DNA of 64,000 nt. Source: Wyeomyia smithii (Eukaryota; Arthropoda; Insecta; Diptera; Culicidae). This document shows, piece after piece, positions 1 through 11,181 of the stretch (its first letter is position 1; each line of letters begins with the position of its first letter). The DNA is taken from positions 230,363,916 through 230,427,915 of the forward strand of contig NC_073695.1 of assembly GCF_029784165.1 (NCBI RefSeq). The letters run 5' to 3'. The position numbers and the translations under genes were made by a program. The notes under the pieces are model-generated. The model did no database searches. It was not told the DNA's origin and worked only from the letters and a program-made list of their open reading frames with translations.

Positions 1-2
1 AA

Positions 3-359
3 CTTCCCAGAAAAGGTCCTAAGATTTCTCAAATGAAAGTTACAAACAAACCAAACAGTGCTGCGGAAAAACCGAAGCAAACTCCTCCTGGGCTGGCAAA
101 TTTAAAGTCCCAGAAGGAGTTCCCAGCACTGCCAGGAACATCTAAAACCCCAGTTGCTCCTTTTACACTCCCAGTTGATGAAACAAACTCTGGATTAGTG
201 AAATTTTCTGACATTGTGGACTGGATTTTTGAAACTTTCAATGTACCCGATCCAATTAAAATTTTTCTTACAGCATTCCTCCCAACAGTTAGATCATTTT
301 TGAAGCAGTTGACTGCCCAATGGCCTCTCCTTGCAGCGATTGTATCCTTCGATGCCTAA
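3..359 (+). CDS. I-element ORF1 protein, C-terminal part (partial at window edge)
   Basis: The frame is open from the first codon of the window to a TAA at 357-359, so the true start lies upstream. The visible 118 residues are rich in Pro, Lys and Ser at first, followed by a hydrophobic stretch near the end. No zinc knuckle is visible; in I elements the CCHC motifs normally lie further upstream in ORF1, so their absence is expected here. ORF1 of this group is a nucleic-acid-binding, gag-like protein that forms the RNP with element RNA. Its end overlaps the ORF2 frame (331 onward) by 29 bases, a usual ORF1/ORF2 arrangement. Function is inferred from position, because this tail has no diagnostic motif. 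Confidence 0.7.
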   Translation, partial: LPRKGPKISQMKVTNKPNSAAEKPKQTPPGLANLKSQKEFPALPGTSKTPVAPFTLPVDETNSGLVKFSDIVDWIFETFNVPDPIKIFLTAFLPTVRSFLKQLTAQWPLLAAIVSFDA

Positions 360-3300
360 TTCAACTGCGTATATGAAGGATTCTATCTCTGTCTTACAGT
401 GGAATTGTAGAAGTATTTTACCAAAAATTGATTCGTTTAAAGTTTTGATAAATAAAAACAAATGCGATGCATTTTCCCTTTGTGAAACTTGGCTTACTTC
501 AAATATTGATCTCAACTTCCATGATTTTAATATTATTCGCCTTGATCGAGACACCCCATATGGAGGAGTACTTTTAGGGATTAAAAAGTGCTATTCTTTC
601 TATCGTATTAACCTCCCCTCGATTCCAGGCATCGAAGTTGTCGCATGTCAAATGACAATACAAGGTAAAGAGCTTTGTATTGCCTCAATATATATTCCTC
701 CCAGAGCACAGGTTGGGCAACGGCTGCTCTTTGATTTAATAGAACTTCTTCCCTCGCCACGTTTGATTTTGGGAGACTTCAACTCTCATGGCGTGGCTTG
801 GGGTTCCCCATACAATGATAACCGCTCCTCTTTAATCTATAACCTTTGCGATGACTTCGACATGACTATTTTAAACAACGGTGAAATGACACGTATCCCG
901 AAACCTCCAGCGCGCCCAAGCGCTTTGGATCTATCCTTATGTTCGACGTCGCTACGGTTGGATTGCACATGGAAGGTAATCCTCGATCCTCACGGTAGCG
1001 ACCATCTGCCTATTCTTATTTCAATTACTAACGGGTCAACTCGCATGCGACCAATTGACATTCCGTATGACCTCACACGAAATGTCGATTGGAAGTTATA
1101 CGAGGAAATGATTTCAAAAGCGGTCGAGTCGATTCAACATCATTCACCACTTGAAGAATACAACCTCCTCGCGGGCTTGATTCTCGACGCCGCGTTGCAA
1201 GCCCAAACGAAGAAATATCCCGGCGTAACGATCAAAGAACGGCCTCCCACTCCGTGGTGGGACCAAGAGTGCTCCGATGTCTACACGCAAAGATCCGACG
1301 CGTTTAAGGCCTACCAGACGGGAGGTATACCTGGCGACTATTTACGGTATTCGGAGCTTGATACCAAGCTTAAAAGCTTGGCTAAAGCAAAGAAACGTGG
1401 ATATTGGCGTCGGTTCGTGAACGAGGCGTCGAGGGAGACATCGATGAGCACTCTTTGGAACACAGCCCGAAGAATGCGGAATCGCGTAACGGTCAACGAA
1501 AGCGAGGAGTCTTCAAGTAGGTGGATATTTGATTTTGCCAGTAAAGTATGTCCGGACTCTGTTCCTGCGCAAAATATTGTTCGCGATGCGTCTCCGGGCC
1601 ACGACGCGATAGAATCACCTTTTACGATGGCAGAATTTTCAGTTGCCCTCCTGTCCTGTAACAATAACGCGCCTGGATTAGATAGAATCAAATTCAACTT
1701 GTTGAAGAATCTACCCGGCAATGCCAAGAGGCGCTTGTTGAACTTGTTCAATAAGTTCCTGGAGCAAAACATTGTACCGCAGGATTGGAGGCAAGTGAAG
1801 GTGATCGCCATCCAAAAACCAGGGAAACCAGCTTCTAATCACAACTCTTATAGGCCGATTGCAATGCTATCCTGTATCCGGAAATTGATGGAAAAAATGA
1901 TACTCCGTCGTTTAGACCACTGGGTCGAATCAAATGGTCTACTATCAGAAACTCAATTTGGCTTCCGCCGTGCCAAAGGGACGAATGATTGTCTTGCGTT
2001 GCTTTCAACAGATATTCAGCTGGCGTATGCTCGTAAAGAACAAATGGCGTCTGCGTTCTTGGACATTAAGGGGGCTTTTGATTCCGTTTCTATTGACATT
2101 CTTTCGGGTAAACTTCACCGACAAGGATTTTCTCCAATTTTGAACAATTTTTTGCACAATTTGTTGTCCGAAAAGCACATGCATTTTACGCATGGCGATT
2201 TGGCAACTTTTCGCATTAGCTACATGGGTCTTCCCCAGGGCTCATGTTTAAGCCCCCTTCTTTACAACTTTTATGTAAATGACATCGACGAATGTCTGGC
2301 AAATTCATGCACGATAAGACAACTTGCAGACGACAGTGTAATCTCTGTTACAGGAGCCAAAGCTGCCGATTTGCAAGGACCATTGCAAGATACCTTGGAC
2401 AATTTGTCTGCTTGGGCTTTACAGCTAGGTATCGAATTCTCTCCGGAGAAGACTGAGATAGTAGTTTTTTCTAGGAAGCATGAACCTGCTCAGCTTCAAA
2501 CACAATTAATGGGTAAAACGATTTCTCAGGTTTTGGTACACAAATATCTTGGTGTCTGGTTCGACTCTAAAGGCACCTGGGGTTGTCACGTGAGGTATCT
2601 GATGAAAAAATGTCAACAAAGAGTGAATTTTCTTCGTACAATAACCGGACAATGGTGGGGAGCCCATCCAGGAGACCTTATAAGGCTTTACCAAACAACG
2701 ATATTGTCTGTTATTGAATACGGGTGTTTCTGCTTCCGCTCCGCAGCAAACACACATTTGATCAAACTGGAGCGAATACAATATCGTTGTTTGCGTATCG
2801 CCTTAGGTTGCGTGCAGTCGACCCATACGATGAGTTTGGAGGTTTTAGCTGGAGTACTACCATTGAAAAACCGCTTCTGGAGCCTGTCTTCTCGTATTCT
2901 AATCAAATGTGAGGTCTTGAACCGTCCCGTGATTGAAAATTTTGAAAGGTTAATCGAACTTCATTCTCAAACCCGTTTTATGACATTGTATTTCAATCAC
3001 ATGTCCCAAAATATTAACCCTTCTTCGAATATTCCAAATCGTGTCGACTTATCAAATACTTCTGATTCTCCTGTGTTTTTCGATACATCCATGATAGAAG
3101 AAACTCGTGGAATCCCGGATCATTTACGCGTGCAGCAGATCCCTAAAATTTTTTCCAATAAATATCGAAACATCAACTGCGACAATATGTACTACACTGA
3201 CGGATCACTTCTTGATGGGTCCACTGGCTTCGGTATCTTCAATAACAATTTAACCGTCTCCCATAAGCTCGATAATCCTGCTTCTGTTTACGTCGCAGAA

Positions 3301-4039
3301 TTAGCTGCAATTCAGTACACCCTAGGGATTATCGAAAAAAATGCCCACGGACCATTATTTCATCTTTACGGACAGTCTCAGTTCCATTGAGGCTCTCCGA
3401 TCGATGAAAGATGTTAAGCACTCTCCGTATTTCCTGGGGAAAATACGGGAACATCTGAGTGCTTTATCCGAAAAATCTACTCAGATTACCTTAGCGTGGG
3501 TCCCTTCTCGCTGCTCGATACCGGGTAATGAGAAAGCGGACTCTTTGGCTAAGGTGGGCGCAACAAACGGTGATATTTATGAAAGACCAATTGCCTTTAA
3601 TGAATTTTTCGCACTTGTACGTCAGAATACGATCATCAGTTGGCAAAATGCTTGGACCAGAGGGGAATTGGGAAGGTGGTTACATTCCATAATCCCCAAA
3701 GTATCGACGAACCCGTGGTTCAAGGGGTTGGATGTAGGTCGGGATTTCATTTGCGTGATGTCCCGGCTTATGTCCAATCACTATAGATTTGACGCGCTCC
3801 TCCGTCGTGTTGGGCTCGGGGAAAGTGGTATCTGTGCCTGTGGTGAAGGTTATCACGACATAGAGCATGTGGTTTGGTCATGCCCTGTACACCGTGACGC
3901 CAGGTCTAAATTAATAGCTTCCCTGCAGGCCGAGGGTAGACAGCCGGCTGTTCCTGTTCGTGATGTCTTGGCGAGCCGTGACCTATCCTACATGTCCCTT
4001 ATATACGTTTTCCTGAAATCCATCCACGCCCCAGTCTAG
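331..4039 (+). pseudogene. I-element ORF2 polyprotein (endonuclease, RT, RNase H), one frameshift
   Basis: The first frame runs 331-3390, and ATGs at 352 or 373 are equally possible starts. Endonuclease motifs are LQWNCRS near residue 20, LGDFNSHG near 148 and GSDHLPI near 223. RT motifs include SYRPIAMLS, FGFRRAKGTND, AFLDIKGAFD, GLPQGSCLSP and LADDS (near 665). RNase H begins with YTDGS near 954 and AELAAI. A run of seven A at 3335-3341 (six in copy 2) shifts the frame. The rest of RNase H (IFTDSLSSIEAL) and a Cys/His tail (CACGEGYHDIEHVVWSC) continue in another frame at 3341-4039. In the WVPSRCSIPGNEKAD motif this copy has Arg where copy 2 has the usual His. The protein would perform target-primed reverse transcription; here it would be truncated inside RNase H. 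Confidence 0.92.
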
Positions 4040-4400
4040 TCCCGTTCCCCTCCGTCTACACCCAACAAAACGACAAGAACACGTTTGAACCTTAAGCACA
4101 AAACCAGCAACCAGACCCCGCACAATAGAACCAGGACCCAAGGACTACGAGCCTCTGTCCCAACTCACGACATCGTGGCTCAGCAGAACGAATCCATACA
4201 TGCCATTCGACGATTATCAGACGACCATTGAACAACAAAACACTGATTGGAAATCCCATGCTAGTTTTAAGTTAGACTTAATTTCAGCTCGTAGTCGGCA
4301 GCGAGGATAAAAAATTTGCTTTAGTTTTTAAGTCATCAGATATAATTGGCGCCGTTAAACATTAAATTGTATTTGTGCCGTGTCAAATAAATGTTATGTG
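4040..4400 (+). other. 3' UTR of I-element copy 1
   Basis: Non-coding tail conserved with copy 2 (60035-60430), including the block ATAATTGGCGCCGTTAAAC and the end GTGCCGTGTCAAATAAA. The first 200 bases diverge more from copy 2 than the coding part does. Confidence 0.75.
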
Positions 4401-5675
4401 AAGGAATGCTAATCTGAATAGAGTGAACTCTTGAAGGACTCTAACCATAAACAATTTCATCAATCTATTCGACGAATATCATCATCGATCACACTTCCTG
4501 TAGTAAAACCGCTGTCAGCTTTTTGTCTGCTGCATACGCAAATAGCCTAATGACTTGAACCTTAAAAGCTTTTCCGGGCCTTTTGCTTTGCTTTAGTCGT
4601 ACGGGTTTTTTTTCCTTTTCACTGCAGCATTAGCGTACATCGTGTCATTCGATCGTTTGTCAGCAAGGCAACGAAACCACTAAATCAAATGTTCATTTAT
4701 CATGCTGCTCGAATTTTCCGGGCCTTTTTCCATTCTTTCGTTCCGCTGGTGGTATGAATACGTTAAAAGAAAAAATATGTTTTTATAACGACGACTTGCT
4801 TTATGGTCCATCGACAGAAAGGCGAGTTTTCGATTGAATTTAATTGTTTTCCCATGAGACTAATTTCTCATTTCGAAATTGAATTTTCGACAAATGAAAT
4901 TGTTGAATTTTGCAAAGTTTAATTTCTGTTTTTATTAAGTTCTAGAAGCATCCTGATTTTCTCCTGATTACATCTTCTCCTGAATTCTCCTTGAAGAGAT
5001 TCAGGAGAAGATGTAATCAGGAGAAGATGTAAGGGTTGAGATTCTCCTGAAATCATTACATGTAGAGATATTCAACAAATGTAGTCAAATAATTGAAAAA
5101 ATCAAAAGAGATAAAAAAGAGACTAGAAAATGTTAGAAAAAAAAAAATACTACAAGGTATACAGCCCTAGGGTTGTATGAAACGGTGACGTGGGACTAAA
5201 CACTGTAATGACTGTAATTACAGACAGAATAAATTCGTTTGTTTAGTGATTTACGTAATTTAATTCTCAGCCTCCCCTTCAAATTACACTCGAAAAAACT
5301 TCATGTACACTTGGTAATGTTGTGCCTGTAGTGTTTTTTTTTTGTGCAAACAACATATACCCATTACAACGAAGTTAAAGTTTGAAAAGATTCATTTCTA
5401 GTTTTTGCTTCACAAGTTTGTTTCATTTGCCAACAATTACATTCCCTCCGTAAAAAATTAATTTGTATTGTGTTGTGTCAAATAAATGCTGTGTGAAAAA
5501 AATAAAACAATTACATTCACTGTATTACGAAAACAGCTAATATAAGTATACTATTTTATTTTTAGAGTTAAAGATAGAAAAAAATCTAGCAATGTTAAAA
5601 CGTAAAAAAAAATCTGAATAGATCTAAGTAAATGGACAAAAAATTCACAAGCACTCGCCGGCTCTTACTCTTCTA
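4401..5675. other. Intergenic AT-rich DNA with a hairpin and an old I-element 3' tail
   Basis: No coding frame is supported. A perfect 26-bp inverted repeat lies at 4960-4985 / 4999-5024. At about 5462-5497 the sequence matches the last 35 bases of I-element copy 1 (GTGTCAAATAAATGCTGTG against GTGTCAAATAAATGTTATG), which suggests a remnant of an older 3' end. Confidence 0.5.
4960..5024. repeat. Perfect 26-bp stem inverted repeat
   Basis: Arms 4960-4985 and 4999-5024 are exact reverse complements separated by 13 bases. The right arm is followed by a partial direct repeat (GGAGAAGATGTAA). It would form a strong hairpin in RNA or single-stranded DNA. It has no poly-U context to suggest a terminator, and no flanking element is recognised. 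Confidence 0.8.
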
Positions 5676-5789
5676 TAGACTGTTCCGAAAATTATAAATA
5701 CATCTTCTTTCTTGAATAAAACAAAAAATACAGGATTTTTCGGGTCATTTTATTCTGAAATATAGATAATAAGTGTTTTCTTTCCAGTT

Positions 5790-7417
5790 TCAATTCAAGT
5801 TGGGATTATTTTTCGTAGGATACGCGAGTTCTCTAACTTTTCTCTTGAGACTACTCATAAGGTTTTGCACAGTGGGTTCTCCGACCATTTTTACCACTTT
5901 AAGCCAATCTTTTTTAAATTTTTCAACATTGTCCGCTGGTTTGACATATTTCCTCAGCTTTGCCTTGGTCAAAGCCCAAAAAGTTTCAATAGGGCGAATT
6001 TCAGGGCAGTTTGGAGGATTCATCTCCTTTGGGACACATGTGACATTATTTGTTTTATACCACCCTAGTGCATCCTTAGAGTAATGGCAGGAAGCAAGAT
6101 CGGGCCAAAAGATTGGAGGATTGTTGTGCTGCTTAACCATGGGTGACAACCTTTTCTGCAAAAACTTTTTCACGTAAATTTTACCATTCATTGTGTCATT
6201 CGTAATGAATGGACGAGATATTTCATTCACAAATTCACAAATGGCCTGCCAAACCATTACCTTCTTGCCGAATTTTTCGGTGTAAGTGGCTTTCACTGGT
6301 CCAGGGACATCCTTTCCCTTCGGTGATGTATAAAATTGCGGTCCTGGCAGAGTCTTATACTCCAGTTTAATGTAGGTTTCGTCATCCATGATAACACACC
6401 CCATTTTTTTGGTCAGAAGTTTGTCAATGATGAGCTTGGAACCTCGGCGAGTAACGTTATGCGTGCCAAGGGAAGAATTGGTCTGCAGACCCGTCGGAAG
6501 CAGAAGCAGCCAAAACGAAATCCAAAACAAGCTGAATCTGTTAAACCGAGAGCTCGGAAGCTTTATGACAAACTTCTGACCAAAAAAATGGGGTGTGTTA
6601 TCATGGATGACGAAACCTTCATAAAACTGGACTAATAGACTCTGCCAGGACCGCAATTTTATACATCACCGAAGGGAAAGGATGTCCCTGGAATGGGTCT
6701 GCAGACCCGTCGGAAGCAGAAGCAGCCAAAACGAAATCCAAAACAAGCTGAATCTGTGAAACCGATAGCTCGGAAGCTTTATGACAAATTGTCATAAAGC
6801 TTCCGAGCTATCGGTTTCACAGATTCAGCTTGTTTTAGATTTCGTTTTGGCTGCTTCTGCTTCCGACGGGTCTGCAGACCCATTCCAGGGACATCCTTTC
6901 CCTTCGGTGATGTATAAAATTGCGGTCCTGGCAGAGTCTATTAGTCCAGTTTTATGTAGGTTTCGTCATCCATGATAACACACCCCATTTTTTTGGTCAG
7001 AAGTTTGTCATAAAGCTTCCGAGCTCTCGGTTTAACAGATTCAGCTTGTTTTGGATTTCGTTTTGGCTGCTTCTGCTTCCGACGGGTCTGCAGACCCATT
7101 CTTCCCTTGGCACGCATAACGTTACTCGCCGAGGTTCCAAGCTTTCTCGCCACATCTCGTACTGATACTGAAGGATGCCGCTTGTAGTATTCCTTAACCT
7201 TTTTGTCCATTTTGGGATCAACAGGCCCGGGTTTTCTACCACGTCTTGGGGCATCAGTAAATGTGCACTCTTCACAATACTTCCGCAATGTGGTTTGAAC
7301 TGCTCCAACACTTATACCTTCTTCTCTGGCTAATTTTCTTTTAGAAAGACCACTCACGGTGCCCCATTTGTGCACAATTCGCTTTCTTTGCTCGGGAGAA
7401 AGGCCACGCATTTTCAA
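5790..7417 (-). pseudogene. DD37E transposase, split by an internal palindrome
   Basis: The N-terminal part starts at an ATG complement at 7417 (MKMRGLSPEQRKR) with helix-turn-helix segments (LSKRKLAREEGISVGAV and VRDVARKLGTSASNV), a basic linker, and the first catalytic Asp in VIMDDETYIKL. It then stops near 6941. The C-terminal part is read from about 6432 to 5790, repeats MGCVIMDDETYIKL, and continues through KVMVWQAI, IFWPDLASCHYS (second Asp near 6100) and RPIETFWALTK (Glu near 5987). Both halves are otherwise well preserved, so the lesion is structural: a duplicated, inverted segment separates them. The enzyme family cuts at TA sites and integrates by a DDE mechanism. This copy should be inactive. 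Confidence 0.88.
6433..7143. repeat. 711-bp near-perfect palindrome inside the DD37E element
   Basis: The sequence is its own reverse complement with few mismatches, centred on base 6788 (TGACAAATTGTCA at 6782-6794). Each arm of about 355 bp carries transposase codons for GLQTRRKQKQPKR and for the catalytic MGCVIMDDET block, in opposite orientations. The right arm also repeats the GLQTRRKQ segment next to the centre after KGKDVPG, so more than one switch of template is needed to explain it. Coding copies in the arm contain stops (KLD followed by two stop codons). Confidence 0.92.
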
Positions 7418-7564
7418 AATTTCGCACTAAATGTTACGAAAAATGACAGCATATGTTTCTTTTGGATGTAAACAACAGGACGCAGCCAACGTTTGGTTGA
7501 ATACTGCACGTTATTTGAAATGACGGTTGATCGTAAGTGTATTTATAATTATCGGAACGGTCTA

Positions 7565-8854
7565 TATAAATTAGTGTTTTTAGAAACTTACCCGTTCGAT
7601 ATTATGTCGGTCACGATTATTTAGTAAATATCGAAGATAAAAAATATATAAAAATAACTTATAATCGTTGAAAAGATATTCAATTCTTGTTGAGTAATTT
7701 ATGGTTTTTATGATAATCATATTCATGAGATAAACTTTCAATCACCAATAGTAGCAGCATTGCAGTTTTGTTTACACGCGAATAGAAGTTGTGCCCGCTG
7801 CAATGATAGACGACGAGAAACTAGCGGCGCTCTGCTCCACATATACTCTACGGTACACGCAAAAGTTCAAGTCTTGTACAATCATTGTGTCTTCCCGATT
7901 CGCACAAATGATGCACAGAAATCGCACAATAAATGTGTGAAAAGGATAACGCAGCAGTTGTACTGCGAATACATTGACATAGATTGAAATCAGAATATGT
8001 ATCATATACCGACACTTTATTTCTCACATCGAGTGTATTAGTGGCTGCTCCTTCTCTCTTGCTCGTAGATTTTCCATGTATGTGCGACGAGACTAGATCG
8101 ACTAGATACGTCACATATAATTTGCAGGTTGCTCTTTCGCTTCTTTTCCGGTTCGCGTTGCGACGCGCAAGACGATGTCTCGTCGTTTTACGAAATGAGC
8201 GAGACACCCGTGCTGTACATACTTGATGCCAGTTTTGTTAGTCACACTCATACTGTCGGTTCGTGCTTGCTGCTACTCAGGGGAAAGCGTGTGTGCAAAA
8301 GACTTGAGAAGCGTAGCATATGTCTCGTTCTCAAGCAGAAAGGAGGAGAAAGGTTTTGCTTCTCGCTCGCTTTGCAATGCTGCTTGATACCAGCTGAAAC
8401 TGTTTAGGTGTAGTAGTTTGGAGCTGACAAATACAATGAAAAAACGCTAGAGCATTAATTGCGTTATGCCCAACACGCAATCATTGTACTGGTTTCAAAC
8501 CACATCAACAATTGCACTAAAAACGCACAATTTTGTACTGTTTACGCACCATCCAGCTTTTGCGTGTACTGTTGATTTTACCAGCATGTTTTCTTTCTAG
8601 ACATCAGTTTCTATTACGCTTTAAGAGCAGGTTTGGAAATTGTTCAAGAAAAGGGGTTGTTTCAAACTTTCCGAAAAACCTTTTCCTTCGAGTCATCAAA
8701 TTAGTCTAGGTTCATTGAAGCAAACATAAATTGACCTATTGGGACGGGGAGACTCTGTTAATTTTTTTTTTGATATTGATACAGAGAATATCACAGAGAA
8801 TTGTTGGTGTCTACTCATGTCGTCTGTGCTAGGAATGCTCGCATGTGTTTATTG
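7565..8854. other. Intergenic sequence without recognised genes
   Basis: Short frames exist on both strands but none has family motifs. 7760-8410 is richer in CG dinucleotides and CTCTCGC-type words, similar in style to 23780-24000; it might be an LTR or promoter-like remnant, but no paired LTR was found. Confidence 0.4.
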
Positions 8855-8867
8855 TTCGCGTGAATTT

Positions 8868-9227
8868 TTTTTTATTTTTTTTTATTCTCGCTTATTTTCC
8901 GTCGGTCTAGTTCCGCCACTGTTGTTGCGCCAATCACCGACGCCCAGGGAGGCGACTCCACCCAGGACCCTAATTAACGACCCGTTAACTAACGGACCGG
9001 CGCCAACGGCTTTACTTTCTCATGCGATGTAAGGCGTGATCCCAGTGGTTTTTCGCCTCAGAAAATCTCCCGGTGTCGCCTAGGATTGAATCTAGACCAG
9101 AAGGGGTGGTTGTGAGTGTATCACGCCACCCCACAACCATCGACACCTTTGTCGGCGTTGGGATTCGAACCCAGGCGTCGAGCGTGGTTGGCGGGGACGT
9201 TACCAGCCTCGCTAAGCCTCCACCTTA
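8868..9227 (-). mobile_element. tRNA-derived SINE, full length (Feilai-like)
   Basis: On the minus strand it starts near 9227 with a tRNA-like head (TTAGCGAGGCTGG as A box, GGTTCGAATCC as a perfect B box). A GC-richer body follows, containing GGAGTCGCCTCCCTGGGCGT, and it ends in GACCGACGGAAAATAAGCGA plus an A-rich tail (T-rich on plus). A 13-bp target duplication flanks it: TTCGCGTGAATTT at 8855 and TTCGCATGAATTT at 9228, one mismatch. The same family recurs at 16312-16563 / 20981-21013. The name Feilai is from memory; the SINE nature is clear from the promoter boxes, tail and duplication. Confidence 0.85.
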
Positions 9228-9457
9228 TTCGCATGAATTTGTCCTTCACACTTTTTATCAATTTTTACCGCTTTACAATGAAAAAATAATGATGAATAGC
9301 GTATTACATATTGTTCAACATTTTATCCATCCAACAACTTGTTGGTTATTGTTATCCATCATGTGGTTATGCCGTTATTGTCGTATGAAATCTGACGCAA
9401 CATTTGCCAGTTTCATTTCCAATTTTACAGAATACATACCAAAATAGAAAACAAAGA

Positions 9458-11181
9458 CGTAGTCCCACGTCAAAAAGATTCATATAAAACAAATAAAGGT
9501 GGTTAAATATGTCCAAAACAGTTAAAAAAGCCAAAAAAAATAGTAAAATACTTAAAAAAATATTATAGAGATAAGCAACAATAAAAATAATAAAGAGGGT
9601 ACCGGACAAGACAAAAAACATAAGCAGTCACAAAAAAATTGTCGGAAAACAGTCAAACGAATTTACAAAATATATTGATAAGTTGACGTTATTCATACGA
9701 AAAATGATATAAGCCCAAAAAAAAAAATAATAAAGAAACGAAAACAAATTAAAAAGCGAAAGAGCCAAAGAACACCTAACTAACACAAGTGAAGTAAAAC
9801 TGAGGAGAAAAAATCTAGATTATGAACTTGAATCCAAAAGGTTCAAAAGGTTTGAACTAATAGAAGTCAAAATGAATGATAAAGAAATAAAATACGTGGA
9901 AGACTAACAATCGCAAAAATCTTAAGAAGTGTCAATATATTTTTTTTTAAATAAAAAAATCTAAAATTGAAAGGAAAATTATAAAAATAATCGAAGAGAT
10001 ATTCAAAAGTATGACAGCTAAAAACAAAAAGTAAAACTTAATCTAATACAAGTCAAAATTATTAGAATAATTCAATTTCAGTTAAATATAATACCGAAAA
10101 GCAGTAACAAAAATTAAAAAGAAGCAATTCAATGAATGCCAATAAACTCAGAAAATTGGCAAAAGAAACTGAAAAGGCATCAGCAAATAATACAAATCGC
10201 AAAAAATTAAAAATATACAAATTCTGTGATAAAATGGAATAGATATACTAATGAAAATATTCTAAATAAAAATATGAGGAAAGTTTAAAAACTTTCAACA
10301 GTCACACTCATGTGAATTAGTCAAGAATAGTGAAAAAATATAAAAAAGAATATTCAGAAAAACAGTTACGAAAAAATGTTGAAAATTTAAACATGACAAA
10401 AAAAAGTGAAAAAGTCCTAATTATATTCATAGGAAGTAAAACAAATAAATAAAATGCATGAAAAAAAAAGATTATTCTAGAACATGAATAAAATACAGTA
10501 AGGTCGCTTTTTACGCGGTTTTTTTACGCGGGTTGCATTCCTCCATTACTTAAAAACGGTACAAGATATCGACCCCATTTCAATCACGTTTTCCGTTCTA
10601 GGCCACGTGTGATCATATATCAGTTTCAAAAAAAATTACAAATTTTGGTGTAAATACTCAACATTTAATATATTGAATTTTGGTCTCTAGATTGGCCACT
10701 ATCATATTCAAACGAGGTTTTAACGTTTCAGGACGGTTTCTTTGTTATATTTGCAACTCAAAAAAGTCGTTTTTTTACGCGGGCCCATACAAAATTGGAA
10801 CGCATCCCCCGCGTAAAAAACGATCTTAGTGTACACCAGAGAATGTTAAACAAAGCAAAACAACAAAGAGTAGGAAGGAAATAATTATGAATACAGCTAA
10901 AAAGAACCGAGAAATGTCAGCAAAAAGTCAACAAAAACTGGCAAATATAGGTTAAAAAGATTGTCAATGATCATAAAACAGCAACAAAAATCAATCGGAT
11001 CAAAATTGATTGAATGCCAACATTCGAAAAATATAAAAATACAATTATAATAGAAATAGTTACCAAAGAAAAGAAACTTCCGGAGAAAAAGACAAACCAG
11101 TAAAAGTGAAAAGAAAAACAAGAGAAAGGAGACCAACGCAATGAAGGAAAAATACCTTACTTGAGCACAAAAAGAATCGCA
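9458..11181 (+). repeat. A-rich strand-asymmetric dispersed repeat, copy A
   Basis: About 1.4 kb (without the inserted MITE) of DNA with extreme A excess on the plus strand. It starts at GACGTAGTCCCACGTCAAAA, like copies B (12846) and D (32405). Shared blocks show real homology: 9734-9800 matches 32479-32550 plus 34710 onward, and 10880-11110 matches 13640-13905, both with ACTTCCGGAGAA near the end. No coding frame is conserved between copies. Family unknown to me. Confidence 0.72.
10496..10831. mobile_element. TA-flanked MITE with TTTTTACGCGG termini
   Basis: Inverted termini CAGTAAGGTCGCTTTTTACG at the left and the complement of CGTAAAAAACGATCTTAGTG at the right, flanked by TA at 10494-10495 and 10832-10833. 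Length 336 bp, no coding capacity. TA duplication and size fit a non-autonomous Tc1/mariner-type element. It interrupts A-rich repeat copy A. A related fragment is at 24183-24272. Confidence 0.85.

Larger units (their letters stand above)
1..4400 (+). mobile_element. I-clade non-LTR retrotransposon, copy 1 (5' end outside window)
   Basis: A LINE with the I-clade domain order: ORF1 tail, then ORF2 with apurinic-type endonuclease, reverse transcriptase, RNase H and a C-terminal Cys/His motif. It is about 97% identical by eye to the copy at 57798-60430. The 3' UTR runs from 4040 and ends near GTGTCAAATAAATG without a clear poly-A, as in copy 2. The 5' end and the left target duplication lie outside the window. 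The mosquito MosquI group is the nearest family I can name, from memory. ORF2 is broken by one frameshift, so this copy is not autonomous as it stands. Confidence 0.92.
5678..7562 (-). mobile_element. Tc1/mariner superfamily element, DD37E type (ITmD37E-like)
   Basis: The ends are inverted repeats: GACTGTTCCGAAAATTATAA at 5678 and the complement of TTATAATTATCGGAACGGTC ending at 7562, each flanked by TA (5676-5677 and 7563-7564). The minus-strand transposase has 37 residues between the second Asp (PDLAS) and the Glu (RPIETFW), the spacing of the mosquito ITmD37E group. The element is 1885 bp, about 575 bp longer than a typical member, because of the palindrome at 6433-7143. Removing that segment would leave about 1.3 kb. 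Confidence 0.9.

Noticed and set aside
1338..1811. 157-codon minus-strand ORF
   Set aside because: Antisense to ORF2 of the I-element, whose plus-strand motifs are clear.
7760..8410. LTR or viral integration suspected from CG-rich CTCTCGC-type wording (also 23780-24000)
   Set aside because: No paired LTR, primer-binding site, gag/pol or viral polymerase motif could be found in either stretch.
9139..9224. tRNA gene suggested by a perfect B box
   Set aside because: The sequence does not fold into a cloverleaf, and it continues into a SINE body with tail and target duplication.
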